NCBI RefSeq assembly: GCF_000613185.1
Contig: NZ_CCBB010000003.1
Coordinates: 1,302,001-1,366,000, forward strand
Length of the DNA stretch: 64,000 nt
DNA from: Mycolicibacterium cosmeticum
GTDB lineage: Bacteria; Actinomycetota; Actinomycetes; Mycobacteriales; Mycobacteriaceae
Reading direction: 5' to 3'
Made by a program: the position numbers and the translations under genes. Under the pieces are notes generated by a model, which saw only the letters and a program-made list of their open reading frames with translations, was not told the DNA's origin and did no database searches. Positions 33,442-43,294 of this stretch are shown here, piece by piece (within the stretch, counting starts at the first letter, position 1; each line of letters starts with the position of its first letter).

Positions 33442-35049
33442 CTACCCCTCGGCCGCCACCAGCGAGCGCAGCTTCACCGACGGGTTGTCCCGCTGGAAGC
33501 CTTCCAACCGCCACTTGGTGGAGAACAGCACCAGCAGCACGCCGTCGGTCCGGGTCAACACCTCCGAGGACACCTGCTTGCTCATGAACTCCAGATCCGC
33601 GGGATCCAGCACCCGAGCCACCTGATAAGGCAAGGGCTCCAAGGTGATCGGTGCGCCGATCTCGGTGGCCATCCGGTGGGTGGCGACCTCGAACTGCATC
33701 GGCCCGACGGCGGCCAGCACGGGCGCCTGCTCGCCGCGGCGGTCGGAACGCAGCACCTGCACCACGCCCTCCTGCTCCAGCTGCTCTATACCCTTGCGGA
33801 ACTGCTTGTGCTTACTGGGGTCCTTACCGCGGGCCACCGAGAAGAACTCCGGAGAGAAGCTCGGAATCGGCGGATACTGCACCGGCACATCGACATACAG
33901 CGTGTCCCCCGGCCGCAGCGCCTGAGCGTTGGCCAACCCGATCACATCACCCGGCCACGCGTTCTCCAGCGTGGAACGCTGCTGGCCGAACACCGACTGC
34001 GCGTACTTGGTGACGAACGGCTTGCCGGTCCCGGCGTGGGTCAGCACCTCACCCCGCTCGAACGAGCCCGAACACACCCGCGCGTAGGCGATCCGGTCGC
34101 GATGCGACGAGTCCATCCCGGCCTGCACCTTGAACACGAACGCGCTGAACGGCGCATCCACCGGCCGGCGCACACCGTCCACATCCACCGCGCCACTGGG
34201 CGGGGGCGCCAACTCGACCAGAACGTCCAGCAGCTGGTTCACCCCGAAGTTCAGCGCCGCCGAGGTGAACAACACCGGCGAGGACTCGCCACCGAGGAAC
34301 GTCTCGCGGTCGTAATCCGAGCCGTCCGCGGACAGCAGCTCGGACTCCTCCACCGCGGTATCCCAGTCATCCCCGGCCGCGTCGTGCGCATCGGCGGCCG
34401 CGATGTGCTCCTCCGGTGCCGCGGTCGCGCCACCGGCGGTACGGGTGAACCGGATGAACTTGTTCGCCCGGCGGTCCATCACCCCCTTGAAATCACCGGC
34501 GATGCCGACCGGCCACGTCAGGGGAGTGGTGCGCAGCCCGATGCGCTCGTGGATCTCGTCCATCAACTCCAGGGCATGCCGGCCGGGCCGGTCCCACTTA
34601 TTGATCACCGTGATGATCGGGATGCCGCGGTGCTTACACACCTGGAACAGCTTCAGCGTCTGCGGCTCAAGACCTTTCGCCGCGTCGATCAGCATCACCG
34701 CGGCGTCCACGGCCGTCAACACCCGGTAGGTGTCCTCCGAGAAGTCCGCGTGACCCGGCGTATCCAGCAGGTTGATCACGCAATCGCGATACGGGAACTG
34801 CAGCGCCGTCGAGGTGATGGAGATACCGCGCGCCTTCTCCATCTCCATCCAGTCCGACACGGTGGACCGGCGCCCCGCCTTGCCGTGGATCGCCCCGGCT
34901 TCGGTGATCACCCGGGCGTGCAGCGCCAGGGCCTCGGTCAGCGTCGACTTACCCGCGTCGGGGTGGCTGATGACGGCAAAGGTGCGGCGACGGGCCGCCT
35001 CGGCGGCGACGCGGCCGGCGGTACGGGTGTCCAGGGCGTTCTCGGTCAT
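33442..35049 (-). CDS. prfC: Peptide chain release factor 3 (RF3)
   Basis: 535 aa, full length for RF3 (about 529 in E. coli). A translational GTPase: ISHPDAGKSTLTEALALHA is the P-loop, DTPGHADFSEDTYRVL the G3 region and NKWDRPGRHALELMDEIHE the G4. RF3-specific segments follow (GRRSTVSDWMEMEKARGISI, and KDPSKHKQFRKGIEQL). It releases class-I release factors from ribosomes after peptide release and helps quality control. It stands alone. The start MTENALDTRT has no upstream rival. Confidence 0.95.
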   Translation of the reverse strand: MTENALDTRTAGRVAAEAARRRTFAVISHPDAGKSTLTEALALHARVITEAGAIHGKAGRRSTVSDWMEMEKARGISITSTALQFPYRDCVINLLDTPGHADFSEDTYRVLTAVDAAVMLIDAAKGLEPQTLKLFQVCKHRGIPIITVINKWDRPGRHALELMDEIHERIGLRTTPLTWPVGIAGDFKGVMDRRANKFIRFTRTAGGATAAPEEHIAAADAHDAAGDDWDTAVEESELLSADGSDYDRETFLGGESSPVLFTSAALNFGVNQLLDVLVELAPPPSGAVDVDGVRRPVDAPFSAFVFKVQAGMDSSHRDRIAYARVCSGSFERGEVLTHAGTGKPFVTKYAQSVFGQQRSTLENAWPGDVIGLANAQALRPGDTLYVDVPVQYPPIPSFSPEFFSVARGKDPSKHKQFRKGIEQLEQEGVVQVLRSDRRGEQAPVLAAVGPMQFEVATHRMATEIGAPITLEPLPYQVARVLDPADLEFMSKQVSSEVLTRTDGVLLVLFSTKWRLEGFQRDNPSVKLRSLVAAEG

Positions 35050-35163
35050 ATCGCCCTCGATGGTATTTGCCCAGCAAGCGAATCAATAATCGGGCGGCCC
35101 CACGCGGTTAGCTGAATCACCGGATCGGTGCACAACGACGGCGCGTTCTGTCACCATACTGAC

Positions 35164-35847
35164 GTGAAGAAACGGCGTTGGCGGATTCTGCTGGGTTTGC
35201 TGATCGTGTTGGTGATCGCCGCGGTGGCGGCGGCGCCGTGGGCCTTCCGGAACTATGTCGAAGGCGCCCCCGAACCCACCTTGGCGCTGCCGCCCGGCGC
35301 CCGGCCCGCCGGCACCGACGTCAACGGCTCCTGGACCGTGCAGCCCGGCTCGCAGGCCGGCTACCGCGCCGAGCAGAAGCTGCTGTGGCAGACGGTGGAC
35401 GTCAACGGCCGCACCTCCGATGTCACCGGTCACGCCGAGGTGACCGAATCCCGGTTGGTGTGGGCCGAATTCACGGTCGACGTGGCCTCCATCGCGTCGG
35501 CGCACCACGGCCGCGACGACCGATTCCGCGGCCCCGACGTGATGGACACCGCGACGTATCCCACCGCTCAGGTCACCGTCAGCGCACCCGTCGACCTCAC
35601 CTCTGTTCCCGACGACGGACGTGCGGTCGAGGTCGAGGTGCCCATCCACCTGACCCTGCACGGTGTCAGCCGCCCGGCGTCCGCGCACACCACCATCGCC
35701 CGCAACGGGGACCGGGTCGACGTTGCCGGAGCCATCCCGGTCCGCTTCTACGACTACAACGTGTCCCCGCCGAAGCCGTTCGCGTCACTGCTGGCGGTGC
35801 AGCCGGTCGCGACCATCGAGTTCCTGGTGCATCTCGCCAAGGGCTGA
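35164..35847 (+). CDS. YceI-like domain protein with N-terminal membrane anchor
   Basis: 227 aa from GTG (KKRRWRILLGLLIVLVIAAV: positive start then a membrane helix). The outer domain has the YceI pattern: GSWTVQPGSQAGYRAEQKLL, then VTGHAEVTESRLVWAEFTVD, SAHHGRDDRFRGPDVMDTAT, IHLTLHGVSRP. YceI proteins are lipocalin-like barrels that bind isoprenoids such as polyprenols. A role in lipid or quinone handling at the envelope is inferred. It converges on the sulfatase gene with a 2-nt gap. Confidence 0.85.
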   Translation: MKKRRWRILLGLLIVLVIAAVAAAPWAFRNYVEGAPEPTLALPPGARPAGTDVNGSWTVQPGSQAGYRAEQKLLWQTVDVNGRTSDVTGHAEVTESRLVWAEFTVDVASIASAHHGRDDRFRGPDVMDTATYPTAQVTVSAPVDLTSVPDDGRAVEVEVPIHLTLHGVSRPASAHTTIARNGDRVDVAGAIPVRFYDYNVSPPKPFASLLAVQPVATIEFLVHLAKG

Positions 35848-35849
35848 CG

Positions 35850-37610
35850 CTAGAACCGCAGCCAACCCCGCTTGGCCGCCTTGTGTCGCTGCGCGTACGG
35901 CCACGGATTGTGCCGTTCGGGTACTGCCGCCGCGCGCACCTCTTTGAGTTGCGTGCGCAGGAAGCGTCGCACCTCGTCCAACGCCGGGTCCTCCCAGCGG
36001 TTGACGGCCTCGATCGGATCATCGGTCAGGTCGTAGAGCTCCCACTGATCGTCGAGCACATCGCTGCGGTACCGCTCGCCGCCGCGTCCGCTGTATGCCA
36101 GCTGTCGCACCCCGGGCTCGGTCCAGGTGCCCGGATCGTCGAACGTGCGCACCAGCTTCCACAACCGCCCGTCATACCGGCGGACCAGGCCCTCGAAATT
36201 TCCCGCCACGTGGGTGGGCACTCGAATCCGCAGCGGCGCAGGGGGATTGGCCAGCGCGCCGATCGCCCGCGCGGCCGCCGACGCCCCGGTATCGCCCTCC
36301 AGTACGTTGTCGCGGGTCAACAGGTACACCGACCGGTCATCGTCGGCGCGGCCGCCGTCCACCACGGGCACCAGGTCGCACCCGGGCAGCGGATGCACCT
36401 CGCTGAACGTCTCGGCCAATACCTCCGCGACGGCGGGCACATCGACACCGGCCGCGCCCAGCAGCGTCGGCACCAGGTCCACATGCGATGTCGGCGCCTC
36501 GACGGTGCGCGCCGCCGTCGCACCCGCACCGATACGCGCGACCACGAACGGCACCCGGGTGGCCTCGTCGTACAGGTTGAACCACTTCTGGTGCAGCCCG
36601 CCGTGGGCGCCCAGCAGGTCACCGTGATCCGAGGTGCGCACCAGCACCGCATCGGCCGAGCCCTCGGTGACCGCACGGCGCACCCGGTCCAGCGGGCCGT
36701 CCACCTCGGCGTGCAGCCGGTAGTACAGATCGCGGTACTGCTGCGCCTGACGCCGATAGGTCCGCTCGATGGCCCCGGCCGGCCCGTACCCGGAGTAGTA
36801 GGCCTCCCGGAACGCGGCCTGCGCGGCCGGCTTGGACCGCAGATCCTCCTCGGCCGTCGGGGCGGGCGGCACCGGCGGCGGATCCAGCGGTGACGGCCGC
36901 ACCGGTGACCGGCGTGCCCACGCCGGAAACAGCACGATGTCATGCGGATTGACGAAACTCGCCACCAGCAGGAACGGCTTCAGCGCCGCCGCGTCACCGG
37001 CGCGGCGACGGGCGTACCGGTCGTCCAGCCAGGCCACGATCCGGTCGGCGAACAGCGGGTCCCGCCGAAAACCGCTGTTCGCCAGGCCCGCCCCGTGCGG
37101 TTCCGGGCCCACCCAACCGGAAAAGCCGTACGGTCCCAGCGGATCGGCGTCCAGGTAGCGCTGGACCGCCGCGGGGTCGACGACGCCGGCATCGTCGTTG
37201 GTGGCCAAGGGTTTTCCGGTTTTCGGGTCGGTCAGGTCGGCATGCGAGATATGCCATTTGCCGTCGTAATGGGTGTCATAGCCGGCGGCGCGAAACCAGT
37301 TGCCCAACGTCGGCACCTCACCGCGACGCAGCCAGCGCAGCCGCGAGTCGTCGTACCGCTTGCCGATGCCGTCGGTCTGGGTGACCCCGTGCAGATCCGG
37401 GTACTGCCCGGTGAACAGGGTGGGCCGGCTCGGCACACAGGCCAGCGACCCGGTGTAGTGCCGGGTGAACCGCACCCCGTGCTCGTCGAACCAGCGCCAC
37501 CCGGCCAGCGTGCGGTGCCGCCACTGCCGCAACGCTTCGGTCTCGTACGGCGGCGCGGCGCGTTCCTCGTCGGTCATCAGGATCACGATGTCGGGTCGGC
37601 CGGTGCTCAT
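35850..37610 (-). CDS. Type I (formylglycine) sulfatase
   Basis: 586 aa. The FGly signature C-x-P-S-R is present in LACVPSRPTLFTGQYPDLHG, with the N-terminal metal site PDIVILMTDEERAAP, the GKWH motif (THYDGKWHISH) and the second metal site VLVRTSDHGDLLGAHGGLHQ, KW. These are the residues for Ca2+ binding and sulfate-ester cleavage. There is no signal peptide, so the enzyme is cytosolic or leaves by another path. It needs a formylglycine-generating enzyme, not seen here. Substrate unknown; it could release sulfate from organic esters or act on sulfated lipids. Confidence 0.9.
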   Translation of the reverse strand: MSTGRPDIVILMTDEERAAPPYETEALRQWRHRTLAGWRWFDEHGVRFTRHYTGSLACVPSRPTLFTGQYPDLHGVTQTDGIGKRYDDSRLRWLRRGEVPTLGNWFRAAGYDTHYDGKWHISHADLTDPKTGKPLATNDDAGVVDPAAVQRYLDADPLGPYGFSGWVGPEPHGAGLANSGFRRDPLFADRIVAWLDDRYARRRAGDAAALKPFLLVASFVNPHDIVLFPAWARRSPVRPSPLDPPPVPPAPTAEEDLRSKPAAQAAFREAYYSGYGPAGAIERTYRRQAQQYRDLYYRLHAEVDGPLDRVRRAVTEGSADAVLVRTSDHGDLLGAHGGLHQKWFNLYDEATRVPFVVARIGAGATAARTVEAPTSHVDLVPTLLGAAGVDVPAVAEVLAETFSEVHPLPGCDLVPVVDGGRADDDRSVYLLTRDNVLEGDTGASAAARAIGALANPPAPLRIRVPTHVAGNFEGLVRRYDGRLWKLVRTFDDPGTWTEPGVRQLAYSGRGGERYRSDVLDDQWELYDLTDDPIEAVNRWEDPALDEVRRFLRTQLKEVRAAAVPERHNPWPYAQRHKAAKRGWLRF

Positions 37611-37658
37611 CTGTGCATCTCACACCGTGCGCCCAGCCTGGTGGGGGAGAATTGCCGG

Positions 37659-38546
37659 ATGTCGACACCGCCGCCCGACGCGGCGACCCGACGGATCCCT
37701 CGTCAGCCCCGCCCGGAGGGGCCGACGCAGCGGATTCCGCGGCCCGACCCGCCCACCGAACGGCTGCGCGCCCCGGAACCCGCGACCGAGAAATTCGCCC
37801 GGCCCAGCACGCCGCCCCCGGCGAAGAAACGCAACACGCAGACCATCGTCCTGGTCGCCGTCATCGTGATCGCCGTGCTGGTCGGCAGCCTGGCCGGCGC
37901 CGAACTGTACGCCCGGTACAAGGCGGCCGACGTGCTGTCCGACATCACCGACTGCCTGGTGCAGGACGGTGCCGACGTGTCCTTCTCGGTGAACCCGCCG
38001 TTCCTGTGGCAATACCTGTCCGGCGACTACACCAACATCTCGGTGGCCACCGCCGGCAACCGGGTGCAGGAGGCCAAGGGCATGACCGCCGACGTCACGC
38101 TCAGCGATATCACGCTCAAGGACGCCGACGATTCCAAGGGCACCATCGGCGCACTCGACGCGACGCTGTCCTGGACGTCGGCGGGCATCAAGGAGACCGT
38201 GGCCGAGAACCTCCCGGTGGTCGGCAGCCTGGTGACGGCGGTTCGTACCGATGCGGGCGCCGGAACGCTGATCCTGGAAGCCGCCGGCGGCACCACCGTC
38301 ACCGCGCAGCCGGTGGTTGCCGACGGCAAGCTCAACCTGAACGTCACCGACGTCACCGGCCCGTTCGCCAAGGACACCGTGCAGTCGGCCCTCGACGAGT
38401 TGACCACCAAGCTCAACGACAACTACCCGCTGGGCATCAAGGCCGACAGTGTGAAGGTGACGAGCACGGGGGTGGTCGGCACGTTCTCCAGCCGCAACGC
38501 GACCATCCCGTCCGGGCAGAGCAATCCCTGTTTCGCCGACCTGTAG
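37659..38546 (+). CDS. LmeA/DUF2993-family lipid-binding membrane protein
   Basis: 295 aa; the ATG has GGGGGAGA 8 nt upstream. The first 60 residues are Pro/Arg-rich and cytosolic, then a membrane helix (TIVLVAVIVIAVLVGSLAGA) and an outer DUF2993 domain (LSDITDCLVQDGADVSFSVN; VTLSDITLKDADDSKGTIGA; VVGTFSSRNATIP near the end). LmeA of mycobacteria binds phospholipids and supports lipomannan elongation and lipid trafficking in the periplasm. This protein has a longer Pro-rich N-terminus than LmeA, so it may be a paralogue. Confidence 0.82.
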   Translation: MSTPPPDAATRRIPRQPRPEGPTQRIPRPDPPTERLRAPEPATEKFARPSTPPPAKKRNTQTIVLVAVIVIAVLVGSLAGAELYARYKAADVLSDITDCLVQDGADVSFSVNPPFLWQYLSGDYTNISVATAGNRVQEAKGMTADVTLSDITLKDADDSKGTIGALDATLSWTSAGIKETVAENLPVVGSLVTAVRTDAGAGTLILEAAGGTTVTAQPVVADGKLNLNVTDVTGPFAKDTVQSALDELTTKLNDNYPLGIKADSVKVTSTGVVGTFSSRNATIPSGQSNPCFADL

Positions 38547-38552
38547 GACCGG

Positions 38553-40109
38553 CTAGAGGATGCCGAGGATGTCGTTCTTCAACGCCTCGGCCTCGGTGCC
38601 GAACACCGCCTGCACACCGTTACCCACCTCGATGACCCCTGCCGCACCAAGGCTTTTCAGCCGCGCCTGATCGACCTTGGCCGGGTCGGCCACCTCCATC
38701 CGCAGCCGGGTGATGCAGGCGTCGACGTTCACCAGGTTCTCCCGGCCGCCGAAGGCGGCGATCACCTGCTCGGCTTTCGAATCGGGCCGAGCATCAGGGC
38801 GAGCGTCACCCCCCGCGTCCGTCACGACGGCGGTCGCCGATTCGGCACCCTCACCGAGGTTGGCCTGCTCCTCGGCCTCGAACTCGGCCTCCGGTTCGCG
38901 GCCCGGCGTGCGCATGTTCCACCGCGTGATGGCGAACCGGAACAGCAGGTAGTAGACGAAGAAGAACACCACGCCCATGCCGATGAGCAGTGGGATGTTC
39001 TTGGCCGCCGGGGCGGTCCCGTAGAGCAGCAGGTCGATCAACCCGGCCGAGAACGAGAAACCCAGATGGATGTCGAGCAGGTAGGCGATGGCCAGCGACA
39101 GGCCGGTCAACACGGCGTGCACGACGTACAGCGGGAACGCCACGAACATGAACGCGAACTCCAGCGGTTCCGTCACGCCGGTGAGGAAGGCCGTCAGCGC
39201 CGCGGCGGACAGGATGCCGACGGCCACCTTGCGCTGTTTCTTGTTGGCGACGTGGATCATCGCCAGTGCCGCGGCCGGCAACCCGAACATCAGGATCGGG
39301 TAGAACCCGGAGGTGAGGATGCCCGCACTCGGGTCGCCGGCGGCGAACCGGGTCAGCTCGCCGGTCACGGTGTTGCCATCCGGTGTCTGGTAGTCGCCGT
39401 AGAGGAACCACACATACGAGTTCGGGATGTGGTGCAGGCCCAGCGGGATCAGCATGCGGTTGGCGAAGCCGTACACGAACGCACCGAACGCGCCGGCGCC
39501 ACCGATGAACTTGCCCAGCCCGGTCAGCCCCGCGTCGAACAGTGGATAGAAGTAACTCAGGCCGAAACCGATGAACAACGACGCCAGCGACACCACGATC
39601 GGGACGAATCGGCGCCCACCGAAAAAGCCGAGATACGAAGGTAATTGGATGGTGTGGTAGCGGTCGAACAGCCAGGCCGTGACCAAGCCCACCACGATCC
39701 CGGCGAAGACGCTGTAGTTGATCTGCGCCTGTTCGCCGGATTTGTCCAGCTCGCCGGCCAGCACGATCGGCGACATGGTTTTGAACACCGCCGCGACCAC
39801 CAGATAGCCCACCACGGCGGCCAGCGCCGTGGAACCATCGGCTTTGCGGGCGAACCCGATGGCAACACCGACGGCGAACAGCAGCGGCAGATTCGCGAAC
39901 ACCGCATCGCCGGCGGCGCTCATCGCCTTGAAGAACGCGCCGATCACCGGGGCGTCGATGCGCCCCAGCAGGTCGGGTTGTCCCAGCCGCAGCAGAATGC
40001 CTGCCGCGGGCAGCACCGCGATGGGCAGCATGAGGCTCTTGCCGAGCCGCTGCAATTGCGCAAATCCTGGAACCCGCCTGCTGGTACCGGGTTTCGTCGA
40101 CTGGCTCAT
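38553..40109 (-). CDS. nagE: PTS permease EIIC-EIIB, probably N-acetylglucosamine-specific
   Basis: 518 aa, start [12 protein letters not shown]. About ten membrane helices make up the EIIC part of the glucose/GlcNAc family, with the substrate region [15 protein letters not shown] and [11 protein letters not shown] linker of about 50 polar residues leads to a C-terminal EIIB domain carrying the phosphorylated cysteine in [18 protein letters not shown] is encoded separately by the divergent crr gene. Linkage to nagB and nagA supports GlcNAc over glucose. It imports the sugar and phosphorylates it at carbon 6. Confidence 0.88.
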   Translation of the reverse strand: MSQSTKPGTSRRVPGFAQLQRLGKSLMLPIAVLPAAGILLRLGQPDLLGRIDAPVIGAFFKAMSAAGDAVFANLPLLFAVGVAIGFARKADGSTALAAVVGYLVVAAVFKTMSPIVLAGELDKSGEQAQINYSVFAGIVVGLVTAWLFDRYHTIQLPSYLGFFGGRRFVPIVVSLASLFIGFGLSYFYPLFDAGLTGLGKFIGGAGAFGAFVYGFANRMLIPLGLHHIPNSYVWFLYGDYQTPDGNTVTGELTRFAAGDPSAGILTSGFYPILMFGLPAAALAMIHVANKKQRKVAVGILSAAALTAFLTGVTEPLEFAFMFVAFPLYVVHAVLTGLSLAIAYLLDIHLGFSFSAGLIDLLLYGTAPAAKNIPLLIGMGVVFFFVYYLLFRFAITRWNMRTPGREPEAEFEAEEQANLGEGAESATAVVTDAGGDARPDARPDSKAEQVIAAFGGRENLVNVDACITRLRMEVADPAKVDQARLKSLGAAGVIEVGNGVQAVFGTEAEALKNDILGIL

Positions 40110-40178
40110 TCGGCGCAGCTTAGACGAGAACCGGCGAAGGCAAGACTCGGTTGGGCCATCCTCGTAGGGTTGGTAACC

Positions 40179-40634
40179 ATGACGACACATGTTCACGCCC
40201 CGGTCGCCGGACGGGCGGTCGCCCTGGACCAGGTTCCGGACCCGGTGTTCGCCCAGGGGATGGTGGGCCACGGTGCCGCGATCGACCCGCCGCACACCGT
40301 CATCGACGCGCTGGCCCCGGTCACCGGCAAGCTGATCAAGCTGATGCCGCACGCCTACATCGTCATGACGGACGACAACGTCGGCGTCCTGGTGCATCTC
40401 GGCCTGGACACCGTCGCGCTGGCCGGCGAAGGCTTCACCACCCATGCCATCCAGGGCGACGACGTCACCGCGGGCCAGCTCATCGTCACCTACGACGTGC
40501 CCGCGGTCGTCGCCAAGGGGCTCAACCCGATCGTGCCGGTCGTGGTCATGGACGAACGCGAACCCGACAACATCAGCGACCGCGCCGACGGCGAAATCAC
40601 CAGCGGGGCGGCACTGTTCACGGCGGCCAAGTAA
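40179..40634 (+). CDS. crr: PTS EIIA component (glucose/GlcNAc family)
   Basis: 151 aa from [14 protein letters not shown]. The EIIA-Glc fold is evident: [19 protein letters not shown], a second site H in the AHAY region and the active-site His in [16 protein letters not shown], followed by [13 protein letters not shown]. It receives phosphate from HPr and passes it to the EIIB domain of NagE. Its stop shares one base with the nagB start, so crr, nagB and nagA form one operon, divergent from nagE across 69 bp. Confidence 0.92.
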   Translation: MTTHVHAPVAGRAVALDQVPDPVFAQGMVGHGAAIDPPHTVIDALAPVTGKLIKLMPHAYIVMTDDNVGVLVHLGLDTVALAGEGFTTHAIQGDDVTAGQLIVTYDVPAVVAKGLNPIVPVVVMDEREPDNISDRADGEITSGAALFTAAK

Positions 40635-41419
40635 TGGAGGTCGTCATCCAGCCCGACCCGGCGGAGCTGGGTGCGCTGGCCGCCGATGCCATCGGCGCGC
40701 TGCTCACCCGCAAACCGGATGCGGTGCTCGGCCTGGCCACCGGTTCGTCACCGCTGGTCATCTACGACGAACTCGTCGCGCGCTGTGACGCCGGGCAACT
40801 CAGCTTCGCCCGTGCCCGCGGGTTCACCCTCGACGAGTACGTCGGGCTGCCCGCCGAGCACCCCGAGCGCTACCGCAACGTCATCGCCACGGTCTTCGTC
40901 TCCCGCGTCGACTTCGCCCCAGGCGCGGTCGCCGGGCCCGACGGTCTGGCCGACGACATCCCGGTCGCGTGCGCGGCCTACGAGGACGCGATCGCCGCCG
41001 CCGGCGGAGTGGACCTACAGATCCTCGGCATCGGTACCGACGGCCACATCGGCTTCAACGAGCCGGGGTCGTCCCTGGCGTCGCGCACCCGGATCAAAAC
41101 CCTGACCCGGCAGACCCGTGTCGACAACGCCCGCTTCTTCGGCGGCGACGTCGACGCGGTACCCACCCATTGCCTCACCCAGGGGCTGGCCACCATCATG
41201 GCCGCCCGGCACGTCATCCTCATCGCCCGCGGCGCGGCCAAGGCCGAGGCGGTGCATCACCTCGTCGAGGGGTCGGTGTCGGCGATGTGGCCGGCGACCA
41301 TCCTGCAGCACCACCCGCATGTGACCGTGCTGCTCGACGATGCCGCGGCCCGCCTCCTGCAGCTGTCCGACTACTACCGCGAGGCCTACCGGTCCAAGCC
41401 GGCCTGGCAAGGTATCTGA
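40634..41419 (+). CDS. nagB: Glucosamine-6-phosphate deaminase
   Basis: 261 aa. Family motifs: [17 protein letters not shown] (phosphate binding), [19 protein letters not shown] with the catalytic Asp, [17 protein letters not shown] with the ring-opening His and Glu, and [20 protein letters not shown]. It turns glucosamine-6-phosphate into fructose-6-phosphate and ammonia, feeding glycolysis. It lies one base after crr and directly before nagA, completing the GlcNAc pathway. Confidence 0.95.
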   Translation: MEVVIQPDPAELGALAADAIGALLTRKPDAVLGLATGSSPLVIYDELVARCDAGQLSFARARGFTLDEYVGLPAEHPERYRNVIATVFVSRVDFAPGAVAGPDGLADDIPVACAAYEDAIAAAGGVDLQILGIGTDGHIGFNEPGSSLASRTRIKTLTRQTRVDNARFFGGDVDAVPTHCLTQGLATIMAARHVILIARGAAKAEAVHHLVEGSVSAMWPATILQHHPHVTVLLDDAAARLLQLSDYYREAYRSKPAWQGI

Positions 41420-42580
41420 GTGCTGATCGCCGCCGACACCCTGCTCACGGGCACCGACCTGCTGCGGCCCGGCTGGATCGAGACCGCGGGCGACGCCGTG
41501 CGCGCCGTCGGTGCCGCAGCACCCCCGGCACCGGCCGACCACCACGCCGCGCTGGTGGTGCCGGGCTTCGTCGACACCCACGTGCACGGCGGCGCCGGCG
41601 CCGACTTCTCGGCGGGCGACCTGGCCGCCACCACCGCGGCGGTCGGCCTGCACCGCCGCCACGGCACCACCACGCTGATCGCCTCCCTGGTCACCGCCGC
41701 CCCCGACGACCTGCTGCGCCAGGTCACGGCCCTGGCCGGCCACGCCCGCGCCGGGCTGATCGACGGCATCCACCTGGAAGGCCCGTGGCTGTCCACCCAG
41801 CGCTGCGGCGCTCACGATGCTGCGCTGATGCGCGACCCGGATCCCGTTGAGTTGCAACGCATCCTGGCGGCCGGCGCCGGGACGATCAGGATGGTGACGG
41901 TCGCTCCCGAGCGTGACGGGGCGCTGGACGCGATCCGCCTGCTGACCGACGCCGGGGTGGTGGCCGCCATCGGGCATACCGAGGCCGGCTACGGACAGAC
42001 CGTGGCGGCGATCAAGGCGGGCGCGACGGTGGGCACCCACCTGTTCAACGCGATGCGCCCGATCGGTCACCGTGCGCCCGGCCCCATCATCGCGCTGCTG
42101 GAGGACCCGCGGGTGACCGTCGAGCTGATCACCGACGGGGTGCACCTCGACCCCGCGATCTACCGGCACGTCTGCCGCAGCGGCGCACGCGTGAGTCTGA
42201 TCACCGACGCGATGGCCGCCACCGGCAACGCCGACGGCCACTACCGGCTGGGCACCATGGCGGTCGAGGTGGTGGACGGGGTGGCCCGGGTGGCGGGCAC
42301 CGACACCATCGCGGGCAGCACCGCCACCATGGACGCGGTGTTCCGGTTCGCCGTCACACACAGCGGCCTGGACCGGGATGCCGCGCTGCTGCAGGCGGTG
42401 CGCCAGGCGACCATCAACCCGGCCCGCGCACTCGGGTTGGCCCGTCCCGGCCTGGTGCCGGGTGCACCGGCCGATGTGGTGATGCTGGATGCCGGCCTCG
42501 TGGTGACCGGGACGCTGTACCGGGGTGAGTGGGTGGTCAGCCCTGACGGCGACGCCGCCGCCGATACCGCCACACCTTGA
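41420..42580 (+). CDS. nagA: N-acetylglucosamine-6-phosphate deacetylase
   Basis: 386 aa from GTG, directly abutting the nagB stop. An amidohydrolase fold with metal site DTHVHGGAGADF, the conserved IHLEGPWLSTQRCGAHD, GHTEAGYGQTVAAIKAGAT, THLFNAMRPIGHRAPGPI and LITDAMAATG (catalytic Asp). It removes acetate from GlcNAc-6-phosphate to give glucosamine-6-phosphate, the NagB substrate. Its last 44 bp overlap a small gene on the other strand. Confidence 0.95.
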   Translation: MLIAADTLLTGTDLLRPGWIETAGDAVRAVGAAAPPAPADHHAALVVPGFVDTHVHGGAGADFSAGDLAATTAAVGLHRRHGTTTLIASLVTAAPDDLLRQVTALAGHARAGLIDGIHLEGPWLSTQRCGAHDAALMRDPDPVELQRILAAGAGTIRMVTVAPERDGALDAIRLLTDAGVVAAIGHTEAGYGQTVAAIKAGATVGTHLFNAMRPIGHRAPGPIIALLEDPRVTVELITDGVHLDPAIYRHVCRSGARVSLITDAMAATGNADGHYRLGTMAVEVVDGVARVAGTDTIAGSTATMDAVFRFAVTHSGLDRDAALLQAVRQATINPARALGLARPGLVPGAPADVVMLDAGLVVTGTLYRGEWVVSPDGDAAADTATP

Positions 42581-42773
42581 ACGCGACGTAGACGCCGGTG
42601 CCGATCAGTACCATGGTCGGGCCACCGGGTGTGGTGGCGCCGTCCTCGGGGCTCGGGATGTGCCGGGGGGCCGGTGGCTGGGGATCGTCGGGTTCGGTCA
42701 GCGTCAGCTCCTCGATCGCCGTCGCGGCATCGCTCGCCGAACCGTTCATGTGCATCTCGTTGATCACCCTCAT
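42537..42773 (-). CDS. Possible small single-pass membrane protein, antisense to the nagA end
   Basis: 78 aa from MRVINEMHMNGS; a start at the later MHMNGS is possible. It has an acidic/Pro-rich N-terminal part (LTEPDDPQPPAPRHIPSPED), a hydrophobic segment (GPTMVLIGTGVYVAFKVW) and a run of arginines (RYRRRRRRQG), which fits a membrane protein with its C-terminus inside. The segment ordering looks natural, but no homologue is recalled and it overlaps nagA, so it could be a chance frame. Confidence 0.45.
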   Translation of the reverse strand: MRVINEMHMNGSASDAATAIEELTLTEPDDPQPPAPRHIPSPEDGATTPGGPTMVLIGTGVYVAFKVWRYRRRRRRQG

Positions 42774-42900
42774 GCCAGTGCCGCCACGCTGGCAACGGCT
42801 ACGACTGTACAGAGTCTCGGTTACCGGCGCGTATCGGCGACGCCGCCACGGGCGCGGCGGGCACCGCTCACCACCGGGTCCGGCAGGGCATGATGAGACG

Positions 42901-43287
42901 ATGCCCGAACGCAATGTGCTCGGCGGCCCGCTGGAACCCTGTGGTACCGAACCACTCACCGGCTTCTACCGGGACGGCTGCTGCTCGACCGGCCCCGAGG
43001 ATCCCGGCCTGCACTCGATCTGCGCGGTGGTGACGCGGGAGTTCCTGGACCACCAACGTTCGATCGGCAACGACCTGTCCACCCCGATGCCCGAATACCG
43101 GTTTCCCGGTCTGGTGCCCGGTGACCGCTGGTGTGTCACCGCCCGCAACTGGCTGCGCGCCTACGAGGACGGGTACGCCGCGCCGGTGGTGATGGCGTCC
43201 ACCCACGAACGCACCCTGGACGTGGTGTCGCTGGAGGCGCTCGCCGAGCACGCCGTCGACGTGCCCGACGACGCCAGCGACCTGTAG
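42901..43287 (+). CDS. DUF2237-family protein
   Basis: 128 aa. The family pattern is strong: NVLGGPLEPCGTEPLTGFYR, DGCCSTGPEDPGLHSICAVV, TREFLDHQRSIGNDLSTPMP and PGDRWCVTARNWLRAYEDG. These proteins are short, single-domain and conserved in bacteria, with invariant cysteines and no established activity. Its position between nag and dha genes does not indicate a role. Confidence 0.88.
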   Translation: MPERNVLGGPLEPCGTEPLTGFYRDGCCSTGPEDPGLHSICAVVTREFLDHQRSIGNDLSTPMPEYRFPGLVPGDRWCVTARNWLRAYEDGYAAPVVMASTHERTLDVVSLEALAEHAVDVPDDASDL

Positions 43288-43294
43288 CCGGGCC

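Noticed and set aside
35178..36893. 571-codon frame on the plus strand over the YceI-like and sulfatase genes
   Set aside because: Both regions are explained by genes with clear family motifs; this frame is a low-complexity shadow.
40110..40178. Possible DasR/GntR site (TGGTAACCA) between nagE and crr
   Set aside because: Only a short TGGT/ACCA match overlapping the crr start; it lacks the full TGGTCTAGACCA-type sequence.
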